Source of the DNA: Cyclobacteriaceae bacterium
GTDB taxonomy: Bacteria > Bacteroidota > Bacteroidia > Cytophagales > Cyclobacteriaceae
Assembly (NCBI GenBank): GCA_027533395.1
Contig: JAPZUF010000010.1
Location: 186,001 to 250,000, forward strand
DNA length: 64,000 nt
Reading direction: 5' to 3'
Under the pieces are notes generated by a model. The model was not told where the DNA came from. It saw only the letters and a list, made by a program, of their open reading frames with translations, and searched no databases. This document shows positions 17,522 to 26,398 of the stretch, one piece after another; position 1 is the stretch's first letter; each line of letters opens with the position of its first letter. The position numbers were made by a program, and so were the translations under genes.

Positions 17522-18742
17522 ATGCTTATGAAGAAATTACACATTATACTCTTATTAACAACGCTGATTTTATGTTTATCATGCGATGACGCTGAAAAAG
17601 CATGTAACCCACCGTTAGGAACGATAAGTGCAACAGTTGTTGAAGCGAGTGACTTACCAGCCAATACAATTGCTTTGCAGGGAAGCGTACATACCGGTTT
17701 TGAAGGAGTTTGGAAAATTTTAGAGGGGAACGGAGGTAGTTTTGTTAATGCTAATATGCCACAAACAAATTTTTCAGGTTTGCCTGGTGTATTCTATATA
17801 CTTAGATGGGAACTTACTGGATGTGATGTTTTTTACAAGGATGTAAGTGTAACTATTGGCTGCGAAAATTTTCAAGCAAATGCAGGCGCAGACCAGCAAA
17901 CAACCAACACTACCATTACTTTAAATGGGAATTTACCTACAGGCACAACAGCTTTATGGACGATAGTAAGCGGTAACAACGGACAGTTAACTAACCCAAC
18001 ACAAGGTAATGCAACTTTCGCAGGAGTAGCTGGCAATACCTATACTTTACGATGGACCTTAACCAATGCGTGTGGCCAAACTTCTTTTGATGAAGTTACT
18101 ATTCAAATCAATCCAAATGTTAATTTAAGTAATAGATACATACAAACATTAGTGGATGAACTACCTTCCGGGACTTATCAATATAATGATGCAGGGCAAA
18201 TGACCATGGCAAACACAGTAATAAATGGTAACACTTTTATCATTAATTATGTTTACACTAACGGCAAACTTTCTACTGATGGATTTACTAATTATTTTTA
18301 TACCAATGAAGGCATTTTAGAAAGAGCTGAAGGAACAACTGGAACAAATAAAAGATTTTATTTTTTTGAAAATGGTAGATTGGCTAGAATTGAATACAGG
18401 AATAATGCTAATGTTACGATTGATAAAGACGAATACGAATACACTGCTGACGGTTATATTTTAAGACTTTTTAGAGATCAAAATTTCACAACACCTACAT
18501 TAATTAGAACGGTTACTTTTTTCACTGAATATACAGATAAAGTAAGCCCGCCAATGGATCATTTAATAAGCTCTCCTAATTATTACTTGCCTTGGAAATT
18601 TATTAAAACAAGTGTTTCAACAGGATCTTTTGTGGCAGATTTGAGTTATACTTACACCTTTGATGCTTTAGGCAGAATGCAAACGGGTACAAGCACAAAT
18701 AATTTAACGAATACAAGCTCTGTCACTACTTATGTTTATTAG
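17522..18742 (+). CDS. Lipoprotein with PKD-like domains and YD-repeat-like C-terminal half
   Basis: A 406-residue surface or periplasmic lipoprotein: signal peptide HIILLLTTLILCLSC with lipobox cysteine near residue 21. Residues about 25-115 and 120-200 are two Ig/PKD-like beta domains; the second reads QANAGADQQTTNTT, ALWTIVSG and GNTYTLRWTLTN, and the first is a related copy (GVFYILRWELTG), so an internal duplication is likely. From residue 215 on, the sequence has YD-like phrases (YQYNDAGQMT, FYTNEGILERA, YEYTADGYILR, YTFDALGRMQTG) as in RHS-type or DUF4595-like lipoproteins. No catalytic motif is visible; a binding or structural role is likely. Confidence 0.75.
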   Translation: MLMKKLHIILLLTTLILCLSCDDAEKACNPPLGTISATVVEASDLPANTIALQGSVHTGFEGVWKILEGNGGSFVNANMPQTNFSGLPGVFYILRWELTGCDVFYKDVSVTIGCENFQANAGADQQTTNTTITLNGNLPTGTTALWTIVSGNNGQLTNPTQGNATFAGVAGNTYTLRWTLTNACGQTSFDEVTIQINPNVNLSNRYIQTLVDELPSGTYQYNDAGQMTMANTVINGNTFIINYVYTNGKLSTDGFTNYFYTNEGILERAEGTTGTNKRFYFFENGRLARIEYRNNANVTIDKDEYEYTADGYILRLFRDQNFTTPTLIRTVTFFTEYTDKVSPPMDHLISSPNYYLPWKFIKTSVSTGSFVADLSYTYTFDALGRMQTGTSTNNLTNTSSVTTYVY

Positions 18743-18809
18743 AGTAATTCAGACTTGTAATGTTTGACTAGCCAGATTTCATGGTTTTTTTATTAAAGAT
18801 TTATAACAA

Positions 18810-18836
18810 AAAAGCTGCCCTAATTGGGCAGCTTTT
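18810..18836. terminator. Bidirectional intrinsic terminator between convergent genes
   Basis: An 11-bp perfect stem (AAAAGCTGCCC at 18810-18820, GGGCAGCTTTT at 18826-18836) with loop TAATT lies between the lipoprotein gene and lpdA, which converge. T-rich tails are present on both strands. Confidence 0.88.
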
Positions 18837-18862
18837 ATTTTGTAGTTGTTATAAGGGAGAAA

Positions 18863-20254
18863 CTACAAATGAATTACCTCGCCATACGCAGCAGCAGCAG
18901 CTTCCATAATCGCTTCGCTCATGGTAGGGTGTGGGTGTACAGATTTTATAATTTCATGACCAGTTGTTTCTAAGTTACGCGCGGCAACCACTTCGGCAAT
19001 CATTTCGGTTACGTTAGCACCAATCATGTGGGCGCCTAACCATTCGCCATACTTAGCATCGAAAATTACTTTTACAAAACCATCCGATGCACCGGCTGCT
19101 TTCGCTTTGCCCGATGCAGTAAAAGGAAACTTACCTACTTTAACTTCATACCCGGCTTTCTTAGCAGCTTCTTCAGTATAACCCACACTGGCAATTTCTG
19201 GCGAGCAATACGTACAACCCGGAATGTTATTATAATTTAAAGGATGTGGATGTTGTCCGGCAATTTTTTCAACACAGATGATTCCTTCTGCCGATGCAAC
19301 GTGTGCCAGCGCAGGGCCACGCACAATATCGCCAATAGCATACACCCCATCAACGTTGGTCTTATAATAATCGTCAACCAAAATTTTTCCTTTATCGGTT
19401 TTTACACCTACATCTTCTAATCCAATTCCTTCTAAATTGGTTACTACACCTGCAGCTGATAATACCACATCCGCTTCAATTTTAATTTCTCCAGTAGGTG
19501 TTTTTACAGTTGCTACACATCCTTTACCCGAAGTATCTACTTTAGTAACTTCAGAATTGGTGTGGATGGTCATGCCCGATTTCTTAAACGACTTCTCTAA
19601 TTGCTTCGATACTTCTTCATCTTCTACCGGAACAATGCGAGGCATAAATTCTACTATCGTAACTTCTGTGCCAATTGTATTATAGAAATAAGCGAACTCA
19701 ACACCAATTGCTCCTGAACCAACCACTAATAATTTTTTTGGTTGTTCTTCCAACACCATTGCTTCGCGGTAGCCAATAATTTTTTTGCCATCTATTTTCA
19801 TGCTTGGCAATTCTCTGGAACGACCACCTGTTGCTACAATAATGTGTTTCGCTTCGTAATCTGTTTTCTTTCCGGTGGCATCAGTTACTTCTACTTTGCC
19901 TCCTTTTTTCAGTTTACCAAAACCGGCAATCTGTTCAATCTTATTTTTCTTAAATAAAAATTGTACGCCTTTGCTCATGCCTGCGGCCACATCGCGGCTG
20001 CGCTTTACCATATCGCGCATGTCGGCCTTTGCATCGCCAACAGAAATGCCATAATCTTTTGCATGTTTAATGTATTCGTAAACATTGGCACTTTTCAACA
20101 AGGCTTTAGTAGGTATACAACCCCAGTTTAGGCAGATACCGCCCAATTCGGCTTTTTCTACTACGCCCACTTTCATACCCAGTTGAGAGGCGCGAATGGC
20201 GGCTACATAACCACCGGGTCCGCTACCAATTACCAATAGATCGTATTTCGACAT
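18863..20254 (-). CDS. lpdA: Dihydrolipoyl dehydrogenase (E3)
   Basis: The E3 flavoprotein reoxidises dihydrolipoamide of 2-oxoacid dehydrogenase complexes using NAD+. The 463-residue protein begins MSKYDLLVIGSGPGGYVAAIRA (FAD-binding GxGxxG, residues 10-15), followed by the redox-active disulphide in GGICLNWGCIPTK (C41 and C46), the NAD-binding VVGSGAIGVEFA near residue 178, and the C-terminal HPHPTMSEAIMEA with the His-Glu active-site pair. The open frame extends 84 nt further upstream, but the ATG at 20254 is right by homology and sits just downstream of a good promoter. The other complex subunits are not in this window. Confidence 0.95.
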   Translation of the reverse strand: MSKYDLLVIGSGPGGYVAAIRASQLGMKVGVVEKAELGGICLNWGCIPTKALLKSANVYEYIKHAKDYGISVGDAKADMRDMVKRSRDVAAGMSKGVQFLFKKNKIEQIAGFGKLKKGGKVEVTDATGKKTDYEAKHIIVATGGRSRELPSMKIDGKKIIGYREAMVLEEQPKKLLVVGSGAIGVEFAYFYNTIGTEVTIVEFMPRIVPVEDEEVSKQLEKSFKKSGMTIHTNSEVTKVDTSGKGCVATVKTPTGEIKIEADVVLSAAGVVTNLEGIGLEDVGVKTDKGKILVDDYYKTNVDGVYAIGDIVRGPALAHVASAEGIICVEKIAGQHPHPLNYNNIPGCTYCSPEIASVGYTEEAAKKAGYEVKVGKFPFTASGKAKAAGASDGFVKVIFDAKYGEWLGAHMIGANVTEMIAEVVAARNLETTGHEIIKSVHPHPTMSEAIMEAAAAAYGEVIHL

Positions 20255-20276
20255 AATTATTCTTTTTAATTGCCGC

Positions 20277-20306
20277 CAAAGATACTGGCTAAACACGGCT
20301 TTCAAA
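20277..20306 (-). promoter_or_regulatory. Promoter of lpdA
   Basis: Read on the minus strand, TTTG (20303-20306) and TATCTTTG (20277-20284) are separated by 18 nt, an excellent match to the Bacteroidota consensus. Transcription would start near 20270, about 16 nt before the lpdA ATG. It supports the shorter lpdA start. Confidence 0.75.
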
Positions 20307-20338
20307 ACCGAAATTGATACCGATTTATAGCTTTTCAT

Positions 20339-20346
20339 TACTTTTG
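20339..20346 (+). promoter_or_regulatory. Candidate -7 element (TACTTTTG) for the small membrane protein and fabG
   Basis: TACTTTTG at 20339-20346 matches TAnnTTTG but lies only 4 nt before the ATG at 20351, so transcripts from it would be nearly leaderless. A TTG lies roughly 20-25 nt upstream. Support is moderate. Confidence 0.4.
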
Positions 20347-20350
20347 GCGC

Positions 20351-20536
20351 ATGAAACCTTTACATGCTCTGTATTTATTTATTGGTGCCGGGTTGTTTGT
20401 GGCGGGTATGAATTGGCAAAAATCGGAACCTCTCTTTGGTAGCCTCATGAAATATGCAGGCGTTGGGGTTTTGATTTATTTTTCTTACGCTTTTTTTAAA
20501 CACTTAAAATCCAATAATGAAACTACTTCAGAATAA
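20351..20536 (+). CDS. Small two-helix membrane protein, unknown function
   Basis: A 61-residue protein with two hydrophobic helices, about residues 4-19 (LHALYLFIGAGLFVAG) and 33-50 (KYAGVGVLIYFSYAFFKH), and a hydrophilic tail. I do not recognise a family. Its last 20 nt overlap the start of fabG in another frame, which supports translation and coupling. The short gene is divergent from lpdA. It could be a small inner-membrane accessory protein, but no motif indicates a role. Confidence 0.6.
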   Translation: MKPLHALYLFIGAGLFVAGMNWQKSEPLFGSLMKYAGVGVLIYFSYAFFKHLKSNNETTSE

Positions 20537-21263
20537 AACCGCACTTGTTACCGGTGCTTCCAAAGGCATTGGAAGAGCCATCGCCCTTCGTTTTGCAGAA
20601 CAAGGTGCAAATGTTGCATTCACCTATTTATCAAGTGTAGAACAAGGCCAGGCTTTAGAAGCTGAACTGGCAGCAAAAGGCGTAAAAGCAAAAGGGTATC
20701 GTTCCGATGCGTCTGATTTTACACAAGCAGATAAATTAATTAACGATGTGATTGCAGATTTTGGCTCGCTCGATGTTTTAGTTAACAACACTGGTATTAC
20801 CAATGATAATTTATTGCTTCGGTTAAATGAAGAAGCTTGGGATAAAGTAATTAATGTAAACTTAAAATCGTGCTTCAACACGGTTAAGGCTGCTACTAAG
20901 CAAATGATGAAACAAAAAAGTGGCTCCATTATTAACATGACATCCGTAGTAGGTTTAAAAGGTAACGCAGGTCAAGCCAATTATGCAGCTTCGAAAGCAG
21001 GTATTATTGGTTTCACAAAATCAGTTGCATTAGAATTAGGATCAAGAGGTATTCGAAGCAATGCCATTGCTCCCGGTTTTATTGAAACAGAAATGACGGG
21101 TAAACTCGATGAAAAAACAGTACAAAGCTGGCGCGATGCCATTCCTTTAAAAAGAGGAGGCCAACCCAACGATGTGGCCGATGCTTGTGTGTTTTTAGCA
21201 AGCGAAATGTCGACCTACATTACAGGGCAAGTAATACAAGTAGATGGAGGAATGTTAACCTAA
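20517..21263 (+). CDS. fabG: 3-oxoacyl-[acyl-carrier-protein] reductase FabG
   Basis: A 248-residue classical short-chain dehydrogenase of fatty-acid elongation, reducing 3-oxoacyl-ACP with NADPH. The cofactor motif TGASKGIG lies at residues 12-19, NNTGI near residue 90 replaces the usual NNAG, and the catalytic Ser143, Tyr156 and Lys160 are all present in TSVVGLKGNAGQANYAASK. The C-terminal FIETEMT and YITGQVIQVDGGM are typical. A related SDR could be meant, but the sequence has the full FabG look. It is translationally coupled to the small membrane protein and followed directly by an intrinsic terminator. Confidence 0.88.
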   Translation: MKLLQNKTALVTGASKGIGRAIALRFAEQGANVAFTYLSSVEQGQALEAELAAKGVKAKGYRSDASDFTQADKLINDVIADFGSLDVLVNNTGITNDNLLLRLNEEAWDKVINVNLKSCFNTVKAATKQMMKQKSGSIINMTSVVGLKGNAGQANYAASKAGIIGFTKSVALELGSRGIRSNAIAPGFIETEMTGKLDEKTVQSWRDAIPLKRGGQPNDVADACVFLASEMSTYITGQVIQVDGGMLT

Positions 21264-21270
21264 AATAATC

Positions 21271-21293
21271 AACCCCGGCAACGGGGTTTTTTT
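21271..21293 (+). terminator. Intrinsic terminator after fabG, abutting the DinB start codon
   Basis: AACCCCG at 21271-21277 pairs with CGGGGTT at 21282-21288 around the tetraloop GCAA, and the U-tract runs to 21293. The next base is the first of the DinB ATG, so any transcript ending here lacks the DinB gene. Confidence 0.8.
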
Positions 21294-21761
21294 ATGCAAA
21301 ATGAAAGTAGAAAAATAGCCAATACCTTGCATCATACTTTTGAGGGTACACCCTGGCATGGTAAATCGTTGATGGAGATTTTACAAAATGTAGATGAAGA
21401 TAATTGTAACCTTCAGCTAAATGAAAGTCATACTATCTTAGCATTAGTACAACACATTACCTCGTGGAGGAAATTTGTAATAGAAAAATTAAAAGGAAAT
21501 GATGCATTTGATTTAACCGTTGAAGAAAATTTCAAGGAGTCTAAAGTAGAATGGAACAAAGCATTAGAAAACCTAAAAAAGACTCAAGAAGAATTATTAC
21601 ATTTAATCAGGCAAAGTCCTGTGTTAAAGTTGGAAGGTAAAGTACCTGGTCGCACCTACACGTTTGAGATTATGCTACATGGACTAATCCATCACGACAT
21701 TTACCATGCAGGTCAGCTTGCCATGATTTTGCAATATGGAAAAAGAAAATCTGTTAGCTGA
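21294..21761 (+). CDS. DinB family protein
   Basis: A 155-residue four-helix-bundle protein of the DinB/YfiT superfamily. The three metal-binding histidines are recognisable: ALVQHITSWRKF near residue 49 and HGLIHHDIYHAGQL near residues 128-141. Members include thiol-dependent S-transferases (for example bacillithiol-using ones), and bshC in this window shows that bacillithiol is probably made, but a link is only inference. The ATG follows the fabG terminator tract directly, with no room for a leader; no downstream in-frame ATG keeps the conserved N terminus. It overlaps the following kinase gene by 26 nt. Confidence 0.8.
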   Translation: MQNESRKIANTLHHTFEGTPWHGKSLMEILQNVDEDNCNLQLNESHTILALVQHITSWRKFVIEKLKGNDAFDLTVEENFKESKVEWNKALENLKKTQEELLHLIRQSPVLKLEGKVPGRTYTFEIMLHGLIHHDIYHAGQLAMILQYGKRKSVS

Positions 21762-23502
21762 AAATTCCAAAGCTGAACTTAGTAAGACAATAGAAATTTT
21801 ACTTCAGCAAGCCTTTGCTTTGCGCGGAGAAAATTTTGCTAAGGCAATGGCGATAACAGAAGAAGCACTTTCAATAAGTGCTAAAAATGGTTTAGCTAAC
21901 CTCGAAGCAAAAGCAAAAAATCAACTCGCATTATGTAAGCTTATACAAGGCGATTTCGATACCGCTATGCAATTGAGTTGCGAGGCATTACAATTTTTCG
22001 AATACATAAATGATAGAAAGGGAATTGCTAACTCACGTTACAATATAGGTAGCATCTTATACCGCACCGATAATTTTCACCAAGGATTGCAACAATTATT
22101 AGAATGTCTACTTATTTATCAGGATGAAGACGATTATGCCAACCAAGCACGCGTGCTCAAATCCATGGGCACTATCTACGAATATTTTAACGATTATGAG
22201 AATGCAACAAAAGCATATTTACAAGGTATTGAAGTTAGCCGAAAGGTTGGAGATGTAAACGCAGAGTCAAATGCATATAATCCTCTTTCAGGTTTATTTT
22301 TGAAAAACGGAGATATTGATAAAGCCCTAGAGATAATAGAGAAAAGTGTTGCTATTAAAAATGAAACAAAAGACAAGCGCGGATTGGCTTTTGCTTTATA
22401 TGGAAGAGGGAAAGTCTGGCTAAAACAAAATAAAGTTGAAGATGCTATTCGCGATTTTGAGGAATCACTTGTAATACAAACCGAAGCCAACGATACATTA
22501 GGTATGGGCATGGTGCTTAATAAACTAGGAACTGCACAGCAACTGGCAGGAAATGTATCGGTAGCGAAGGAGAAATTTTTAAAAGCTTTGCAAATAGGAG
22601 AGAAGCACAACAGTAAGTTTATTCTTTTTAAAGCTCATTATAATCTATACCGATGGCATAAGAATAACGGTGATGTACAAGAAGCCTTACGATACTTAGA
22701 AAATTACGTATCAATGAAAGAATCGGTCATCAACAGTGCTACGCAAAATGTAATTCAGAGCTACGAAGCTTTATCGAAAATTAAAACTTTAGAGCAAGAA
22801 ACAAAAAGCCAGAAAGAAAAGAATACTATTATCGAAGAAAAGAACCGTGAGCTCGACTCATTTTTTTACCGTGTTTCACATGATTTAAAAGGACCCATTT
22901 CATCTCTTTTAGGGTTGCATCAAGTTGTGCAAGTAGATGTGCAAGACGAAACCGCTTTACTTTATTTAAACATGTACCACCATCAGGTACAACGCATCAA
23001 CAACATCGTGCTTAATTTGATCGACATCACCCGCATGAAACACCTCGAAGTAAAGAAAGAGGCAATCAACTTTAATGTTTTGGTAGAAGAGTGCATTTTA
23101 TCGTATCAACATTTTACTCATTTTAAATCAATACGGTTTATTAAAGAGATAGAACAGGAAATACATTTTCAATCGGAATGGGCCATTGTAAACACCATTC
23201 TGCAAAACCTGATAGAGAATGCCATCAAATACATTCGACCTAATGTTGAGTCGTGGGTTCGTATAGCAGTTTTCTAAAATAACCACAACATTCATATAGT
23301 GGTAGAAGACAACGGACAAGGAATCCCTGAACACCATCAGCAAAAGATATTCGATATGTTTCATCGCGCTAACGATCGTGTACAAGGTTCCGGCCTTGGT
23401 TTATATATATTAAAGCGTGCCGTAGAAAGATTAAATGGTACCATCGAATTAAAAAGTGTGTTACACGAAGGTTCGTTGTTTACGGTTATCCTTCCTCGTT
23501 AA
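21736..23502 (+). pseudogene. TPR-containing histidine kinase interrupted by an in-frame TAA
   Basis: The frame from 21736 to 23502 would encode 588 residues: tetratricopeptide repeats (about 15-340), a coiled coil (about 345-375), a HisKA domain with FYRVSHDLKGPISS (phospho-acceptor His382), and a HATPase domain. A TAA at 23275-23277 (codon 514) falls after the N box (NLIENAIKY) and before the G1 box EDNGQGIP and G2 box GSGLGLYI, which continue in the same frame. The 513-residue product would lack most ATP-binding residues. There is no signal peptide or membrane span, so the intact protein would be a cytosolic sensor. A single-base substitution or an assembly error can explain it. Confidence 0.85.
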
Positions 23503-23573
23503 ATAAATTTCACACCTCATTATCAAGGTTTTAGTCAGATTAATGACTAACCCCAAAAAATATTTAACAAAAA

Positions 23574-23605
23574 TTTGGAAACTCTACTAAACTGCTATAC
23601 GTTTG
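23574..23605 (+). promoter_or_regulatory. Promoter of the SAM-riboswitch/methionine operon
   Basis: TTTG at 23574-23577 and TACGTTTG at 23598-23605 are 20 nt apart and match the Bacteroidota promoter consensus. Transcription would begin near 23612, about 24 nt before the riboswitch P1 stem. Confidence 0.65.
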
Positions 23606-23635
23606 TAACACCATAGTCGAAAAGGCAAATCGCCC

Positions 23636-23757
23636 AATCGATTTATAAAGAAGCGAAGAGAGAACAGGCTCAATGAATCGCTAGCAACCAATCCTAACAA
23701 GGAAGAAGGTGCTAATTCCTGCTCCCAACAGGTGTTGAGGAGAACTATAAACCGATT
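23636..23757 (+). promoter_or_regulatory. SAM-I (S-box) riboswitch upstream of metY-metX-hom
   Basis: The segment matches the SAM-I aptamer core: AAGAAGCGAAGAGAG in place of AAGAGAGGTGGAGGGA, then CAGGCTCAATGAA, the invariant GCAACC at 23693-23698 region, and AGGTGCTAATTCC at about 23706-23718. A P1 helix closes the aptamer: AATCG-a-TTTATA (23636-23647) with TATAAA-c-CGATT (23746-23757). It precedes genes for methionine synthesis from aspartate semialdehyde, which is the expected regulon: SAM binding should lower expression. No strong terminator follows; the start codon of a short ORF lies 6 nt after P1, so control at the level of that ORF's translation is possible. Confidence 0.88.
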
Positions 23758-23762
23758 TAAAA

Positions 23763-23921
23763 ATGAAAACATTTTTTATTCTTCATCAAGCAAACAGACA
23801 GCCAAACCTGTCAACCATTTTCGACACCTTCCAATTTATCTTTTCTCAATTAATTAGCTGTTGTACGGCCATGCGTATGCAAATGTGTTGCATGCCGGCT
23901 GCTCAGCGCTGTTGTTGTTAA
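23763..23921 (+). CDS. Putative Cys/Met-rich leader peptide ORF of the methionine operon
   Basis: A 52-codon ORF begins with ATG 6 nt after the 3' strand of the riboswitch P1 helix and ends 103 nt before metY. Its C-terminal 20 residues, CCTAMRMQMCCMPAAQRCCC, contain seven Cys and four Met; the whole peptide ends CCC-stop. Such a composition just upstream of sulphur amino acid genes is what a leader peptide that senses Cys/Met-tRNA charging would look like. There is no homologue I can name, and there is no classical terminator behind it; a weak stem (ATCG-CCTG/CAGG-CGAT, 23945-23978) lies between the ORF and metY. It could also be chance, but both position and composition argue otherwise. Confidence 0.55.
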   Translation: MKTFFILHQANRQPNLSTIFDTFQFIFSQLISCCTAMRMQMCCMPAAQRCCC

Positions 23922-23958
23922 TCTAAGTTTACAACACATTCTTAATCGGCCTGAGTAA

Positions 23959-25344
<1,386 letters not shown>

Positions 25345-25354
25345 AGAATAAAAT

Positions 25355-26392
25355 ATGTTGAAGCACGAATCTGTTTTTTATTTCAATCAGCCAATTGAAT
25401 TGGAGCTGGGTGGGCAACTACCCGGCTTCCAATTAAAGTATGTAACCTTAGGCAAGTTAAATGCTACACGCGACAACGTGGTTTGGGTTTGTCATGCTTT
25501 AACAGGCAATGCAGATGTAACAACTTGGTGGGGCGATTTATTTCATGCAGAAAGTCCTGTAAATACACTCGAACATTTTATTGTTTGTGCAAATATGTTG
25601 GGCAGTTGTTATGGTTCAACAGGGCCGCTATCCATAAACTCGGATAACGGTAAGGTATATTATCATGATTTTCCTGTTGTAACCAATCGCGATGTTGTGC
25701 GTGCTTTCGATTTACTCAGAAAAGCTTTGGGTATTCAATCGGTGCATACTTTAATAGGGGGATCGTTGGGTGGACAACAAGCTTTAGAATGGACCATTAC
25801 CGAACCCGATTTATTCGAACATGTAATTTTATTGGCAACCAATGCGCAACATTCGCCTTGGGGAATTGCTTTTAACGAAGCGCAGCGCATGGCCATAGCT
25901 GCCGATCCAACCTGGCAAAATAAGGATGTAACAGCCGGGCATGAAGGATTAAAGGCAGCACGCGCCATCGGTATGTTATCCTATCGATCTTATGAGACAT
26001 TTGCAGTTACACAAGCAGATAAAAACGCAGAAACAACAGATAACTATCGGGCATCTACTTACCAAATCTACCAAGGTGAAAAACTAGCCAGACGGTTTAA
26101 TGCTTTTTCTTATTGGGCGTTGAGTAAAATGATGGATAGTCATAATGTTAGCAGAGGCCGAGGAGGCATTGAGGAAATATTAAAACAAATAAAATCCAAA
26201 ACATTGGTGGTTGGTATTGAATCCGACATATTATTTCCAATTAATGAACAAATTTTATTAGCGGAAAATATACCTCATGCTGAATTAGAGATCATTCAAT
26301 CCTTATATGGGCACGATGGCTTTTTAACAGAAGTAAAAAAACTTCAACACATTTTTAGAAAATTTTATCAATCGGCAGCAGTATCATTTTAA
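25355..26392 (+). CDS. metX: Homoserine O-acetyltransferase
   Basis: A 345-residue alpha/beta-hydrolase-fold acyltransferase that makes O-acetylhomoserine, the substrate of the MetY gene just upstream. Typical segments are YVTLGKLNATRDNVVWVCHALTGNADV, the oxyanion and nucleophile region LIGGSLGGQQALEW with Ser137, and the C-terminal catalytic Asp and His in ESDILFPINEQ and YGHDGFL. Acetyl rather than succinyl donor is inferred from family and the MetY partner. It lies 10 nt after metY and 6 nt before hom, so all three genes are co-transcribed. Confidence 0.93.
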   Translation: MLKHESVFYFNQPIELELGGQLPGFQLKYVTLGKLNATRDNVVWVCHALTGNADVTTWWGDLFHAESPVNTLEHFIVCANMLGSCYGSTGPLSINSDNGKVYYHDFPVVTNRDVVRAFDLLRKALGIQSVHTLIGGSLGGQQALEWTITEPDLFEHVILLATNAQHSPWGIAFNEAQRMAIAADPTWQNKDVTAGHEGLKAARAIGMLSYRSYETFAVTQADKNAETTDNYRASTYQIYQGEKLARRFNAFSYWALSKMMDSHNVSRGRGGIEEILKQIKSKTLVVGIESDILFPINEQILLAENIPHAELEIIQSLYGHDGFLTEVKKLQHIFRKFYQSAAVSF

Positions 26393-26398
26393 CAAATT

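Noticed and set aside
20255-20338. Longer 5' end of lpdA
   Set aside because: The promoter TTTG-N18-TATCTTTG lies within it; the family N terminus is MSKYDLLVIG.
23299-23502. A separate short kinase-like gene (67 codons) after the TPR kinase
   Set aside because: It is in the same frame as the kinase and holds its missing ATPase boxes; it is the downstream part of one gene split by TAA.
23587-23772. Minus-strand open frame across the methionine leader
   Set aside because: It lies antisense to the SAM-I riboswitch; its composition follows from the structured RNA.
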